From Flavobacterium psychrophilum (lineage in GTDB: Bacteria > Bacteroidota > Bacteroidia > Flavobacteriales > Flavobacteriaceae), in assembly GCA_945879625.1 (NCBI GenBank), contig CAMCVA010000001.1:62001-126000 (forward strand): a stretch of 64,000 bases of DNA, in the 5' to 3' direction. A program made the translations under genes and the position numbers. This document shows positions 37,733 to 44,904 of the stretch, piece after piece. Numbering within the stretch: the stretch's first letter is position 1; every line of letters begins with the position of its first letter. Below the pieces are notes generated by a model. It was given only the letters and a program-made list of their open reading frames with translations. It was not told where the DNA came from and did not search any database.

Positions 37733-37805
37733 GGTACCTTAGCTCAGATGGTAGAGCAATGGACTGAAAATCCATGTGTCCCTGGTTCGATCCCTGGAGG
37801 TACCA
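37733..37805 (+). tRNA. tRNA-Phe (anticodon GAA)
   Basis: The 73-base sequence folds as a full cloverleaf. Acceptor arms GGTACCT and AGGTACC pair, the D-arm contains AGCTCAGATGGTAGAGC, and the anticodon stem ATGGA/TCCAT encloses CTGAAAA with GAA at 37766-37768. The T-arm holds GGTTCGATCC. The 3' CCA is not encoded. It has its own promoter and terminator, so it is a single-gene unit. Confidence 0.97.
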
Positions 37806-37807
37806 CG

Positions 37808-37835
37808 AAACCCACTCAAACGAGTGGGTTTTTTG
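37808..37835 (+). terminator. Terminator of tRNA-Phe
   Basis: Arms AAACCCACTC (37808-37817) and GAGTGGGTTT (37822-37831) pair perfectly and lead into a T-rich run. Confidence 0.88.
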
Positions 37836-37846
37836 TTTTAGAATTC

Positions 37847-37888
37847 GGTTCTCGGTTATCGGTTATCAGTTGTCAGTTGTCGGTTAAC
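37847..37888. repeat. Six-unit heptamer array
   Basis: Six consecutive 7-base units share the form RGTTNNC: GGTTCTC, GGTTATC, GGTTATC, AGTTGTC, AGTTGTC, GGTTAAC. The units vary at fixed positions while the period is kept. Confidence 0.75.
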
Positions 37889-37928
37889 AGATTAAATAGA
37901 AACACTATCAGTTCATAGTATATATTGT

Positions 37929-38005
37929 AAACTCCCCTCTCGAGAGGGGCTGGGGGTGTGTTTTTAAGTAATAAGTTAACGGTTATAAGTTTACAGTTAG
38001 AGAGG
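37929..38005. repeat. 77-base repeat element, copy 1
   Basis: The element begins AAACT and then has the perfect 16-base palindrome CCCCTCTCGAGAGGGG, followed by CTGGGGGTGTGTTTTTA. Five heptamers then run from 37967 to 38001 (AGTAATA, AGTTAAC, GGTTATA, AGTTTAC, AGTTAGA). It is identical to copy 2 over all 77 bases. Confidence 0.9.
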
Positions 38006-38043
38006 TTCTAATTAATATAGGCAAGTCATAAATCGTTAATCTC

Positions 38044-38069
38044 TTTCTTTTTCCTTGATGAAAAAGAAA
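38044..38069. repeat. Perfect 10-base inverted repeat
   Basis: TTTCTTTTTC and GAAAAAGAAA pair around CTTGAT. No run of T follows and no gene ends here, so a terminator role is unlikely. I recall similar strings between genes in other Bacteroidota. Confidence 0.7.
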
Positions 38070-38174
38070 CAAAAAATCAAGACCTGGGATTTTCGGCGAT
38101 CAAAATAGGCTCACTCCCTAAAACTCAAAAACTCTCACGCTTTAGCGGATCAAACAGTTCGAGTTTCTTTACGG

Positions 38175-38190
38175 TCCCGAAACTTCGGGA
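38175..38190. repeat. TCCCGAA-AC-TTCGGGA inverted repeat
   Basis: Seven-base arms pair perfectly around a 2-base centre. The same arms recur at 39766-39781 with a different centre. Confidence 0.75.
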
Positions 38191-38260
38191 TCAGAATTGG
38201 AATTTTGATAATTCGTTCATTCGTGGCTAAAAGCAAACAACTGCTCTTAGTATACTCCTC

Positions 38261-38337
38261 AAACTCCCCTCTCGAGAGGGGCTGGGGGTGTGTTTTTAAG
38301 TAATAAGTTAACGGTTATAAGTTTACAGTTAGAGAGG
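38261..38337. repeat. 77-base repeat element, copy 2
   Basis: This is identical to the copy at 37929-38005 and in the same orientation. It contains the CCCCTCTCGAGAGGGG palindrome and the heptamer tail at 38299-38333. The 255 bases between the copies encode nothing recognisable. Confidence 0.9.
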
Positions 38338-38471
38338 GTATTATTAAAGGCAAATCAAAAATTATGAATGTACTAATCTCATCATAAAACTACCAGCTTC
38401 CAACTTCCCACAATTAAGGATACGAGAGTACTTAGTATATTCAAACATTCTTAATTATTAATTTATCATTT

Positions 38472-38981
38472 TTAATTGATAACAACTTTCTCAAACGCTT
38501 TCCTCGGACTGCCTCGAAAATAGACTTCGCCACAATAGACATAGCCGGTTTGGGCAAATAAGTGCAACATGGCTGCGTTGTCAAAATTGGTGTCGGCTTT
38601 GATGCTGTAAATGTGGTGCTGACGCGCAAAAGATTCGATGTGATCAAACATAAGTCTAGCCAGGCCTTGCCCTAGGTATTCATCGGCTACAGCTATGCGA
38701 TGAAAAACCACAAAATCAGAATTGGTGAGCCATTTCCCCTCCAAGTTGGCGTATTCGGGTTCGTCATTGATTAGAATTGCGCAATAGGCAATAATTTTAT
38801 CATTGTGTGTTAGCACATAGCCCACTTCTTTTGCTATATCATGCGCCACGACATCCAGATTTGGATAGCCGTCTTGCCATTGGTTGCTGCCATCGGTTTT
38901 GCGGCGCAGGATCGCTTGTTGCAAAATGGTCCAGATTTGGGGGAAGTCGTCCAATGTGGCTAATAGAAAATGATAATTCAT
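38472..38981 (-). CDS. GNAT-family N-acetyltransferase
   Basis: This acetyl-CoA-dependent acetyltransferase has about 169 residues. The GNAT core is visible: a beta4 strand followed by the acetyl-CoA pyrophosphate loop in RIAVADEYLGQGLARLMFD (Q-x-x-G-x-A form), and a C-terminal NFDNAAMLHLFAQTGYVYCG segment with the usual Asn and Tyr. The substrate is unknown. The frame runs 20 codons further upstream through a hydrophobic, non-family stretch. The ATG giving MNYHFLLATLDD is the natural start. It is an isolated gene in a repeat-rich interval. Confidence 0.88.
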   Translation of the reverse strand: MNYHFLLATLDDFPQIWTILQQAILRRKTDGSNQWQDGYPNLDVVAHDIAKEVGYVLTHNDKIIAYCAILINDEPEYANLEGKWLTNSDFVVFHRIAVADEYLGQGLARLMFDHIESFARQHHIYSIKADTNFDNAAMLHLFAQTGYVYCGEVYFRGSPRKAFEKVVIN

Positions 38982-39066
38982 AAAAATGATAATATTGTTT
39001 TGTAAAAGTATGAATTCTAAGAAACAGAATGCAAACAACAATTAACCAAACTATATTGAAACAACT

Positions 39067-39096
39067 TTTGCTATATGATTGATTTTAATATCTTTG
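39067..39096 (+). promoter_or_regulatory. Bacteroidota-type promoter for the small secreted protein
   Basis: TTTG at 39067-39070 and TATCTTTG at 39089-39096 are separated by 18 bases. The start codon lies 22 bases after the -7 box. Confidence 0.75.
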
Positions 39097-39118
39097 GGAT
39101 TCACTTAAAAAATTAATT

Positions 39119-39574
39119 ATGAAAAAATCACTTTTAGCAGCAGTAGTTTGCGTGTTTTCTGTTTTGGGAATGCAAGCACAAGGGGTACAATTTAAGATTG
39201 TCACCACGGTAGAATCAATTGTACCTGGTGGACTAGGAAGATCCCGAATTATCGAAAATGGACAAGAGGTAAACTACACCGACTTTACCACTGCCCGCAC
39301 CAAAGACGGCAAAGAAAAAACATCCAAAAATCGGGGTGATGTAAAAATTGACGAACTCAAAGAATCAACTTTGGTGAATTTTTACAGCATGGTAGGGATT
39401 AATTTTCAAAACATAGCGTCCAATGATTCCATGATGACTTCTATGCTCAATGCCCACAGCAAAGAAGGTTGGGAATTGACTCACATTGCCAGCGGCGTAG
39501 AAAGTGATGCCGGTAAAGGCGATGGCAATGGTATTTTTATTACTCGCTATTACTTTAAAAAAGCAGCGAAGTAA
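39119..39574 (+). CDS. Small secreted protein of unknown function
   Basis: This 151-residue protein has a clear signal peptide (MKKSLLAAVVCVFSVLGMQAQ) and a mature part of about 130 residues with no Cys, so it is probably periplasmic. A lysine-rich stretch (TKDGKEKTSKNRGDVK, about 61-76) and a C-terminal GWELTHIASGV...ITRYYFKK segment are visible. The latter resembles the DUF4177-like pattern, in which a GWE-L motif precedes a strand ending in aromatic residues, but I cannot assign it. It has a good promoter and stands alone between two repeat regions. Confidence 0.75.
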   Translation: MKKSLLAAVVCVFSVLGMQAQGVQFKIVTTVESIVPGGLGRSRIIENGQEVNYTDFTTARTKDGKEKTSKNRGDVKIDELKESTLVNFYSMVGINFQNIASNDSMMTSMLNAHSKEGWELTHIASGVESDAGKGDGNGIFITRYYFKKAAK

Positions 39575-39642
39575 TTCGAATTACCTTTCATACACAAAAT
39601 GGCTTAACGATGAATTTATTTGTTGTTTGGCCATTTTTGGCA

Positions 39643-39663
39643 TTCAGCTTTCAGCTTTCAGCA
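39643..39663. repeat. Three-unit heptamer array
   Basis: TTCAGCT, TTCAGCT and TTCAGCA stand in tandem. The same unit type (AGCTTTC/AGCTATT) appears again at 63878-63912. Confidence 0.65.
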
Positions 39664-39765
39664 GTTAATTTACAAAATAAACTATCTAATACAAAATAGA
39701 CAATTTAGCGACTTGGCGGCTTTGCGAGAAACCAATACTGATAGCGCTTTTTTTAAATCCCGCAA

Positions 39766-39781
39766 TCCCGAAGGTTCGGGA
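39766..39781. repeat. TCCCGAA-GG-TTCGGGA inverted repeat
   Basis: It has the same 7-base arms as at 38175-38190, with GG in place of AC at the centre. Confidence 0.75.
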
Positions 39782-39897
39782 CGCCTGCCAAATCCTATGG
39801 TCAGAGGAGTCTTCGGAGGTGCTTTTATAGATGTTGGAATTTGAGAATTGGAATTTCTCGAACTGTCTTTTTTATTTTTTCTCTCGCTGTGACACAA

Positions 39898-39919
39898 TTC
39901 CGATAAATCAGTACGCAAA
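39898..39919. repeat. 22-base direct repeat, copy 1
   Basis: The unit begins TTCCGATAAATC and ends AGTACGCAAA. An identical copy lies 95 bases downstream at 39993-40014. Confidence 0.8.
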
Positions 39920-39992
39920 GCATTTTTTTTGCGGCTTCGCGGCTTTGCGTGAAACCAAAAACCAAATTCTAATTTGTCTTGCAAAGACGCAG

Positions 39993-40014
39993 TTCCGATA
40001 AATCAGTACGCAAA
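39993..40014. repeat. 22-base direct repeat, copy 2
   Basis: This is identical to the unit at 39898-39919 and in the same orientation. The sequence between the two is not coding. Confidence 0.8.
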
Positions 40015-40053
40015 TCTGCCAAAAGTCAGGCAAGTATTCATCTCAATCGGATA

Positions 40054-40086
40054 GACTTTCGACTTTATGACTTTACAACTTTCGAC
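40054..40086. repeat. GACTTTN array with 7-8 base period
   Basis: GACTTTC, GACTTTAT, GACTTTAC and AACTTTC follow one another. The period drifts between 7 and 8 bases, unlike the strict heptamers elsewhere in the window. Confidence 0.6.
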
Positions 40087-40115
40087 AAAAAAAGCGACCC
40101 ACTGGATCGCCTTTT
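40087..40115 (-). terminator. Terminator of the outer membrane barrel gene
   Basis: On the minus strand GCGATCC pairs with GGTCGC (one bulged base) and leads into a run of seven T, 26 bases after the stop codon. Confidence 0.8.
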
Positions 40116-40140
40116 TAATATATTGTATGTGGAGCTTTTT

Positions 40141-40773
40141 TTAATACCAGTCAGCGTGGTAGCGGTTTTGACCGAGGTAGATCATTAAACCAAAACTTAA
40201 ATTATAAAACGAACCCAGAGTCGCTTTTCTATCCTCATATACCAGACCACCATCAAAACCTCTATGTTGTTTTACATTAATATTAGTGGACAAATCTACA
40301 TAAAATACTGAATTCTCTCCTAACTTAAACTGTGGTGTTAAACCCAAAGAAATTGTGCCTATTCTGTCAGTAACTGATTCACCCAATGGCTTAGCCATAG
40401 TGTAACCTACACCAGCATGTCCAAGCAAACCAACATTTTCATTTGAGGCGTAGGCCAAATCAATTAATCGGCCCAAATTATAAATTCCATCTACTCCGAT
40501 TTTGTTATAGCTAATTCCCACTTTACTTCCGTTGGATTGTAAAAAACGGTCGTTGGCATAAGTAAGACGTACTCCATAATTTTCATTAATCATGTAACGC
40601 ACACCCAAATTAACGTTTCTAAATCCCGAAAAATTAGAGTTATACGCTTCACTATAAGGATTTCCAGCTAAGACATAACCAGCACCAGCTTCTATAGAAA
40701 ATTGGTTAAAGCGATATTGTGCAACCGAAAGCGAACTGACAAGTAATAAGACGAAAAGTAATTTAATTTTCAT
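40141..40773 (-). CDS. Outer membrane beta-barrel protein lacking an OmpA domain
   Basis: This 210-residue protein has a signal peptide (MKIKLLFVLLLVSSLSVAQ) and an eight-stranded-barrel pattern (FSIEAGAGYVLAG, NYGVRLTYANDRF, VGLLGHAGVGYTMAKP, LSFGLMIYLG). It resembles the N-terminal barrel of flavobacterial OmpA-family porins, including the LGQNRYHADWY ending. There the protein stops, whereas OmpA-family members usually continue with repeats and a peptidoglycan-binding domain. A terminator follows at once, so there is no remnant downstream. It is the gene beyond wzc, but has its own transcription unit. Confidence 0.85.
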   Translation of the reverse strand: MKIKLLFVLLLVSSLSVAQYRFNQFSIEAGAGYVLAGNPYSEAYNSNFSGFRNVNLGVRYMINENYGVRLTYANDRFLQSNGSKVGISYNKIGVDGIYNLGRLIDLAYASNENVGLLGHAGVGYTMAKPLGESVTDRIGTISLGLTPQFKLGENSVFYVDLSTNINVKQHRGFDGGLVYEDRKATLGSFYNLSFGLMIYLGQNRYHADWY

Positions 40774-40945
40774 GGGGCTATGATTTTAAAAATTAGTTAA
40801 GTGGCTGATTGTTTATTTAATATGCCAATAATTGCAGCGAATTTAGATAAATTTCGTTTTTAAAAAAAATTTAAGTGTTATTATTAGATTAAATAATCTT
40901 TTTTTAGGTTAAACGGATGTAAACATATTCATATAACTAGCTATA

Positions 40946-43345
40946 CTAGAACTTCAACTTCTTTTTCAGCTTCCCAATTAGCGATTTTTTTTCTCTGAAA
41001 TCGTCGTCTTTTTCGTACCCGTAATTGTAGCCATAATTGTAAGAATAATTATAGCCATACGATTTCGAATCCCCAACATTATTCAATACATACGACATGT
41101 TCTTCAATTTGTGCAATTGTTTCAATTCTTTGGAGAACTGCAACAAACGGATTTCGGTAAAGCCCGCACGGGTTAAATACAAGGTGACATCTGCCAATTG
41201 CGAGATGAGCAAAGTATCGGTTACCAAGATGGTTGGTGCACAATCCACAATTACATAATCGTACTCCTGCTTCACTTCGCTTAACAACAATTCAAAACGG
41301 CCGTTGGACAATAGCTCGGCCGGGTTGGGCGGTATGCTTCCTGCTAAAATAACATCCAAATGGCTGCTACCCAACTTGCGCTCGAGCACCAAGGATTTCC
41401 AATTGATGCTGGTGTCATACAAATAACCCGAAACTCCTTTTTGTTCACGCTCTAAATTCAAAAACTTATGCAACTGAGGGTTACGTAAATCGCTCCCTAG
41501 TAACAGCACCTTCTTTTGCATAGAAGCCAAAATTAAAGCCAAATTGACCGAGGTAAAGGTTTTTCCTTCTCCTTTGATGGTTGACGTTACGTACACAATC
41601 TGTCCCTCACCAGTTGGTTTAAATGGCATCACATAATTGATGTTGGTACGCAAAATACGAAACGACTCGGCCAAAATGGAACGGTCGTTGTCGGTAACAT
41701 ACATTTGATCCCCTTTGATATTGGGAATCTCGGCAATAACAGGCGTTTCGGGCACCACCCGCTCGATGTCTTGCTTGGAATGAATTTTATTATCCAACAA
41801 GAAGTACAGGTACAAGATTCCAAATGGCAATAATAATCCTAAAAGTAAGGAAGCTAAAAAGACGATTTGGCGTTTGGGCGACACAGGTGCATTACCTGAA
41901 ATAGCATAGTCAACTACCTTGATGGAAGGCGCGGTGATGGCTTTGTTGATGGCCGCTTCTTCGCGTTTTTGCAACAACAACAAATACAAGGTTTCTTTAA
42001 TTTTTTGTTGGCGTTCAATAGATCGCAGCATTTTTTCTTTTGCCGGAATAGTCGAGTACAACGAACGATTTTGTGATTTAAGCGTATTATATTTGGCCAA
42101 AGTAACACCCAATTGGTTTTGGTAGGCGGCTACCGAAGCCAAGATGTTTTGCTGCAATTCCTGAATTTTTTGAGTGGCCGCTAGGGTAATGGGATTTTTT
42201 TCTCCTGCACTCAACAGTCCTTTCTCCCGCTCCAATACTAAAGCATTGTATTGCTCTATGAGGTTATTGATCTGGGAATTGGTTACCCCAATATTGGCGG
42301 GCAACAAACTTATTTTTTTTTCTGATTTGAGCGTTTTGGCTAAGAGTTTAGACAATTCTACCTGCGTTTCTACCTCAAATACCTCAGCATCTGATTCTGT
42401 TTTAATTTTTGCACTGATCTCGGCATCGGCTTCTAAATAACTCAACTCGTTTGTTCGTTTGTATGCCTCTTTTCCTGTTTCAATAGAATCCAATTCACGG
42501 GTAAGGTTGACAAATCGTTCGTTTACAAAATCGATGGTACGTTGAGAAATGAGTTGGCGATCGCGGATACCGTCCCAATCAAATTGATCGAGCAGGGTAT
42601 TGAGTATAGCTTCTGATTTGTCTTTATTTGTACCCGTTATAATGAGATCCAATATCTCGCTTTGTTTTCCTATGTTTTCTACTCCAATCTGACCCACCAA
42701 TTGAGCAACTGCAGCAGCGGGTGTGAGTAAAAGAAAACCGTAATCGTTTGTAGCATCTATAGATGAATTGTAATTTTGATTTTTGGTAATCTTGTAGCTT
42801 ATTTCTTTATCTAGTTTATAAACAATTCCAAATTGTTTAACTTCTACTTTTTCATCTGTTTGTGACAACATATAACCATTGTCTTTAAGTTTAATGGATA
42901 ACTGAACGTTTTTTGAAGTTAATGTATTATCATCTACGATCCATTCTACATCAAAAGGTCTATCTTGCCACAATTCAGTAGATTTTACATACCCCGTTTG
43001 CGTATAAGCGTTAGTTAGATTGAGTTTTTGCACCACCATTTCCATGATGCGGTGAGACTTAATCACTTCGACCTCGTTTTCTAAATTCAATTTTGATTTA
43101 GCAAACAAACTGATCGCATCGGTGGGCATTTTGAAGCTGTTGGTCGAATTATCTAAAATTTTTATTTTAGCCGCAGATTGATACGAGTTGGGTGTATAAC
43201 GCAAATAGACTTTGGCACAGAGCATGAATACGACTGCCGACAATACAAACCAATACCAATAACGCAGGTATTTGGAAATTTCTATAAACCAATCTACCGA
43301 GTTCTCTTCGAATTCATTAGGCGTATTTTGAGACTGATGGGACAT
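40946..43345 (-). CDS. wzc: Wzc-like polysaccharide co-polymerase and tyrosine autokinase
   Basis: This inner-membrane protein of 799 residues controls polymer length and export with Wza. A Wzz domain with two membrane helices (about 33-50 and 505-525) flanks a long coiled-coil region. The BY-kinase domain has the Walker A GEGKT, an A' motif LLLGSDLRNP whose first Asp is Gly, and the Walker B VIVDCAPT. Eight tyrosines alternate at residues 763-777 (YGYNYSYNY and so on) before a basic tail, the likely autophosphorylation cluster. It lies 4 bases after wza and ends the polysaccharide operon. Base composition here is like the housekeeping genes. Confidence 0.93.
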   Translation of the reverse strand: MSHQSQNTPNEFEENSVDWFIEISKYLRYWYWFVLSAVVFMLCAKVYLRYTPNSYQSAAKIKILDNSTNSFKMPTDAISLFAKSKLNLENEVEVIKSHRIMEMVVQKLNLTNAYTQTGYVKSTELWQDRPFDVEWIVDDNTLTSKNVQLSIKLKDNGYMLSQTDEKVEVKQFGIVYKLDKEISYKITKNQNYNSSIDATNDYGFLLLTPAAAVAQLVGQIGVENIGKQSEILDLIITGTNKDKSEAILNTLLDQFDWDGIRDRQLISQRTIDFVNERFVNLTRELDSIETGKEAYKRTNELSYLEADAEISAKIKTESDAEVFEVETQVELSKLLAKTLKSEKKISLLPANIGVTNSQINNLIEQYNALVLEREKGLLSAGEKNPITLAATQKIQELQQNILASVAAYQNQLGVTLAKYNTLKSQNRSLYSTIPAKEKMLRSIERQQKIKETLYLLLLQKREEAAINKAITAPSIKVVDYAISGNAPVSPKRQIVFLASLLLGLLLPFGILYLYFLLDNKIHSKQDIERVVPETPVIAEIPNIKGDQMYVTDNDRSILAESFRILRTNINYVMPFKPTGEGQIVYVTSTIKGEGKTFTSVNLALILASMQKKVLLLGSDLRNPQLHKFLNLEREQKGVSGYLYDTSINWKSLVLERKLGSSHLDVILAGSIPPNPAELLSNGRFELLLSEVKQEYDYVIVDCAPTILVTDTLLISQLADVTLYLTRAGFTEIRLLQFSKELKQLHKLKNMSYVLNNVGDSKSYGYNYSYNYGYNYGYEKDDDFREKKSLIGKLKKKLKF

Positions 43346-43349
43346 ATTT

Positions 43350-44111
43350 TTATCGAGTTAGTAACACAATCATACTTAAAACTACCGAAGCCATTCCAAT
43401 AAGGGTTGCAGGTTCAGAAACAAAACCGGCATTTTTGATTCGCGCGGTATTTGGATTAACCACAATAACATCATTCGGTCTTACATAATAATATTCTGAG
43501 GCAAACCAGTTTGTTTGGGTAAGATCGAGGGTAGTATAGCCGCGCTGACCCGCTTCTTCCCTAATGAGCAATACTTCTTTACGGTTACCTCTAATGGTGA
43601 GATCCCCAGCCAATCCTAAAGCTTGCAAAACCGAAATGTTTTGTTCGGTAAAGCCGTAGGTGCCTGGACGCGACACCTCCCCCAAGATGGTTACTTTGCC
43701 GTTGATTAACCGTACATTGACAGTAGGTGATACTAAATGACTGCCTTGTTCTAAGGTGGTTTTAAGATAAGTTTCCAATTCTTGACTAGTTTTTCCGGCT
43801 ACGGCTATTGTGCCCAATACCGGAAAATTAATTAGACCTTCAGGACTTACCAAATACCCTTGTAATTTGAGGGTTTCCATTTGAATATTAGACATATTTG
43901 CGGTTGGCGGCAGCAAATTATAGGGCAAGGACAATTCAGGCTGAAGCGTACTTACCTGAATGGAGAGAATATCGTTGGTTTGTATTTTTGGGGATTGAAA
44001 ATTTATTGTTGTATTCAGTTTAGATTTTTCTTGAAATAATAAAACGTCTTTTTTTGTAGAACACGAATAAAGTGTTAACAAAACAGCTATTAGTAATAAA
44101 TTATTATTCAT
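43350..44111 (-). CDS. wza: Wza-like polysaccharide export lipoprotein
   Basis: This 253-residue outer-membrane export protein has a lipobox (LLTLYSC, Cys17), a Poly_export domain (about 40-145, with the INFPVLGTIAVAG segment) and a SLBB domain (VTILGEVSRPGTYGF, about 150-200). A hydrophobic C-terminal helix (about 232-250, ATLIGMASVVLSMIVLL) may be the outer-membrane alpha-helix or an anchor. It is followed by wzc with a 4-base gap. The two form the export end of the locus. Confidence 0.93.
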   Translation of the reverse strand: MNNNLLLIAVLLTLYSCSTKKDVLLFQEKSKLNTTINFQSPKIQTNDILSIQVSTLQPELSLPYNLLPPTANMSNIQMETLKLQGYLVSPEGLINFPVLGTIAVAGKTSQELETYLKTTLEQGSHLVSPTVNVRLINGKVTILGEVSRPGTYGFTEQNISVLQALGLAGDLTIRGNRKEVLLIREEAGQRGYTTLDLTQTNWFASEYYYVRPNDVIVVNPNTARIKNAGFVSEPATLIGMASVVLSMIVLLTR

Positions 44112-44156
44112 TGATTTTAAATAAATTAGTAGTTTAAAAATTTAATTCAAGATTAA

Positions 44157-44903
44157 TTATCTTAATGTAACACCACCGTCAACAATTATTGATGTTCCAG
44201 TAATCCATTCACTTGCGTCTGATAATAAATAAATAATTGCATAAGCAACCTCTTCAGGCTTACCAAACCTACCCAGTGGAAATTTAAGAACATAGTTTTT
44301 CAAATCTTCATCGGATAATGCCTTATCAATTAAATTAGTTTGAATTAGAGCTGGTTGGACAATATTTACTCTAATTTTTTTTGGAGCAAGTTCTAATGCT
44401 ATTCCTCTTGACATAGAATTTATGGCTCCTTTTGAAGCCATATAACTAATATTTCCATATGAAGCGACAGAAGACGCAATTGATGAAATAAAAACAATAG
44501 AAGAGCTTAGTTTAAGTTTGTTTTTTTTTAACAACCCTTGAATCAGTAATGCTGGCGCAAAAAAATTAATATCCATTGTTTCTTTCCAAGCTTTTTTATT
44601 GATAAATTTTAATGGTAATTTTTTTAGAATAGCAGCGCAATTTACAACTCCGTCTAATTCTTCTAATTTTTCAATCAATTCGTCTAAATTATCCGGCATT
44701 GATAAATCAGCAACTATAACTCTATGGTTATCATTATTTGTTAAAAGCGATAACGTTTCTTCTAGTCTTACAGTGTCTCTCCCAGTAATAATTAAATTTG
44801 CTCCCATTTTAGAACATTCAACAGCAACAGTTCTTCCAATTCCAGAAGAAGCTCCTGTTATTAGGATAGTTTTATTTTGTAATGTAAATGGATTATAATT
44901 CAT
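44157..44903 (-). CDS. SDR-family 3-oxoacyl-ACP reductase-like protein
   Basis: This NAD(P)H-dependent short-chain dehydrogenase of 248 residues has the cofactor loop TGASSGIG (16-23), the NCA motif near 88-90, catalytic Ser141 in ISSIASS, and Tyr154/Lys158 in SYMASKGA. A C-terminal ITGTSIIVDGGVTLR follows, the FabG pattern. Its gene starts one base after the stop of a KAS III gene and belongs to a KAS III-ACP-KAS III-SDR set. The probable role is reduction of the 3-oxo group on ACP-bound acyl chains made by these synthases. A sugar substrate cannot be excluded. Confidence 0.9.
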   Translation of the reverse strand: MNYNPFTLQNKTILITGASSGIGRTVAVECSKMGANLIITGRDTVRLEETLSLLTNNDNHRVIVADLSMPDNLDELIEKLEELDGVVNCAAILKKLPLKFINKKAWKETMDINFFAPALLIQGLLKKNKLKLSSSIVFISSIASSVASYGNISYMASKGAINSMSRGIALELAPKKIRVNIVQPALIQTNLIDKALSDEDLKNYVLKFPLGRFGKPEEVAYAIIYLLSDASEWITGTSIIVDGGVTLR

Positions 44904-44904
44904 T

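Larger units (their letters stand above)
37836..38471. other. Gene-free, repeat-rich interval
   Basis: No convincing reading frame is seen. The interval holds a heptamer array, two direct copies of a 77-base palindrome-plus-heptamer element spaced 332 bases apart, a 10-base-pair T/A inverted repeat and a TCCCGAA/TTCGGGA inverted repeat. It looks like a place where repeat units have accumulated behind the tRNA. Confidence 0.75.
39575..40140. other. Gene-free, repeat-rich interval
   Basis: No convincing gene is seen. The interval holds heptamer-like arrays at 39643-39663 and 40054-40086, the TCCCGAA-GG-TTCGGGA inverted repeat, two copies of a 22-base direct repeat, related phrases of the form GGCTTTGCGnGAAACC at 39718 and near 39940, and the terminator of the gene that follows on the minus strand. 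Confidence 0.7.

Noticed and set aside
37847..37888. Heptamer array as a CRISPR array
   Set aside because: Units are 7 bases with no unique spacers, and no cas gene is in the window.
37929..38337. The two 77-base copies as ends of an insertion sequence
   Set aside because: They are direct, not inverted, and no transposase or open frame lies between them.
39679..39984. Small frames in the gap after the secreted protein
   Set aside because: They are made of repeat phrases and low-complexity sequence, with no start context or family similarity.
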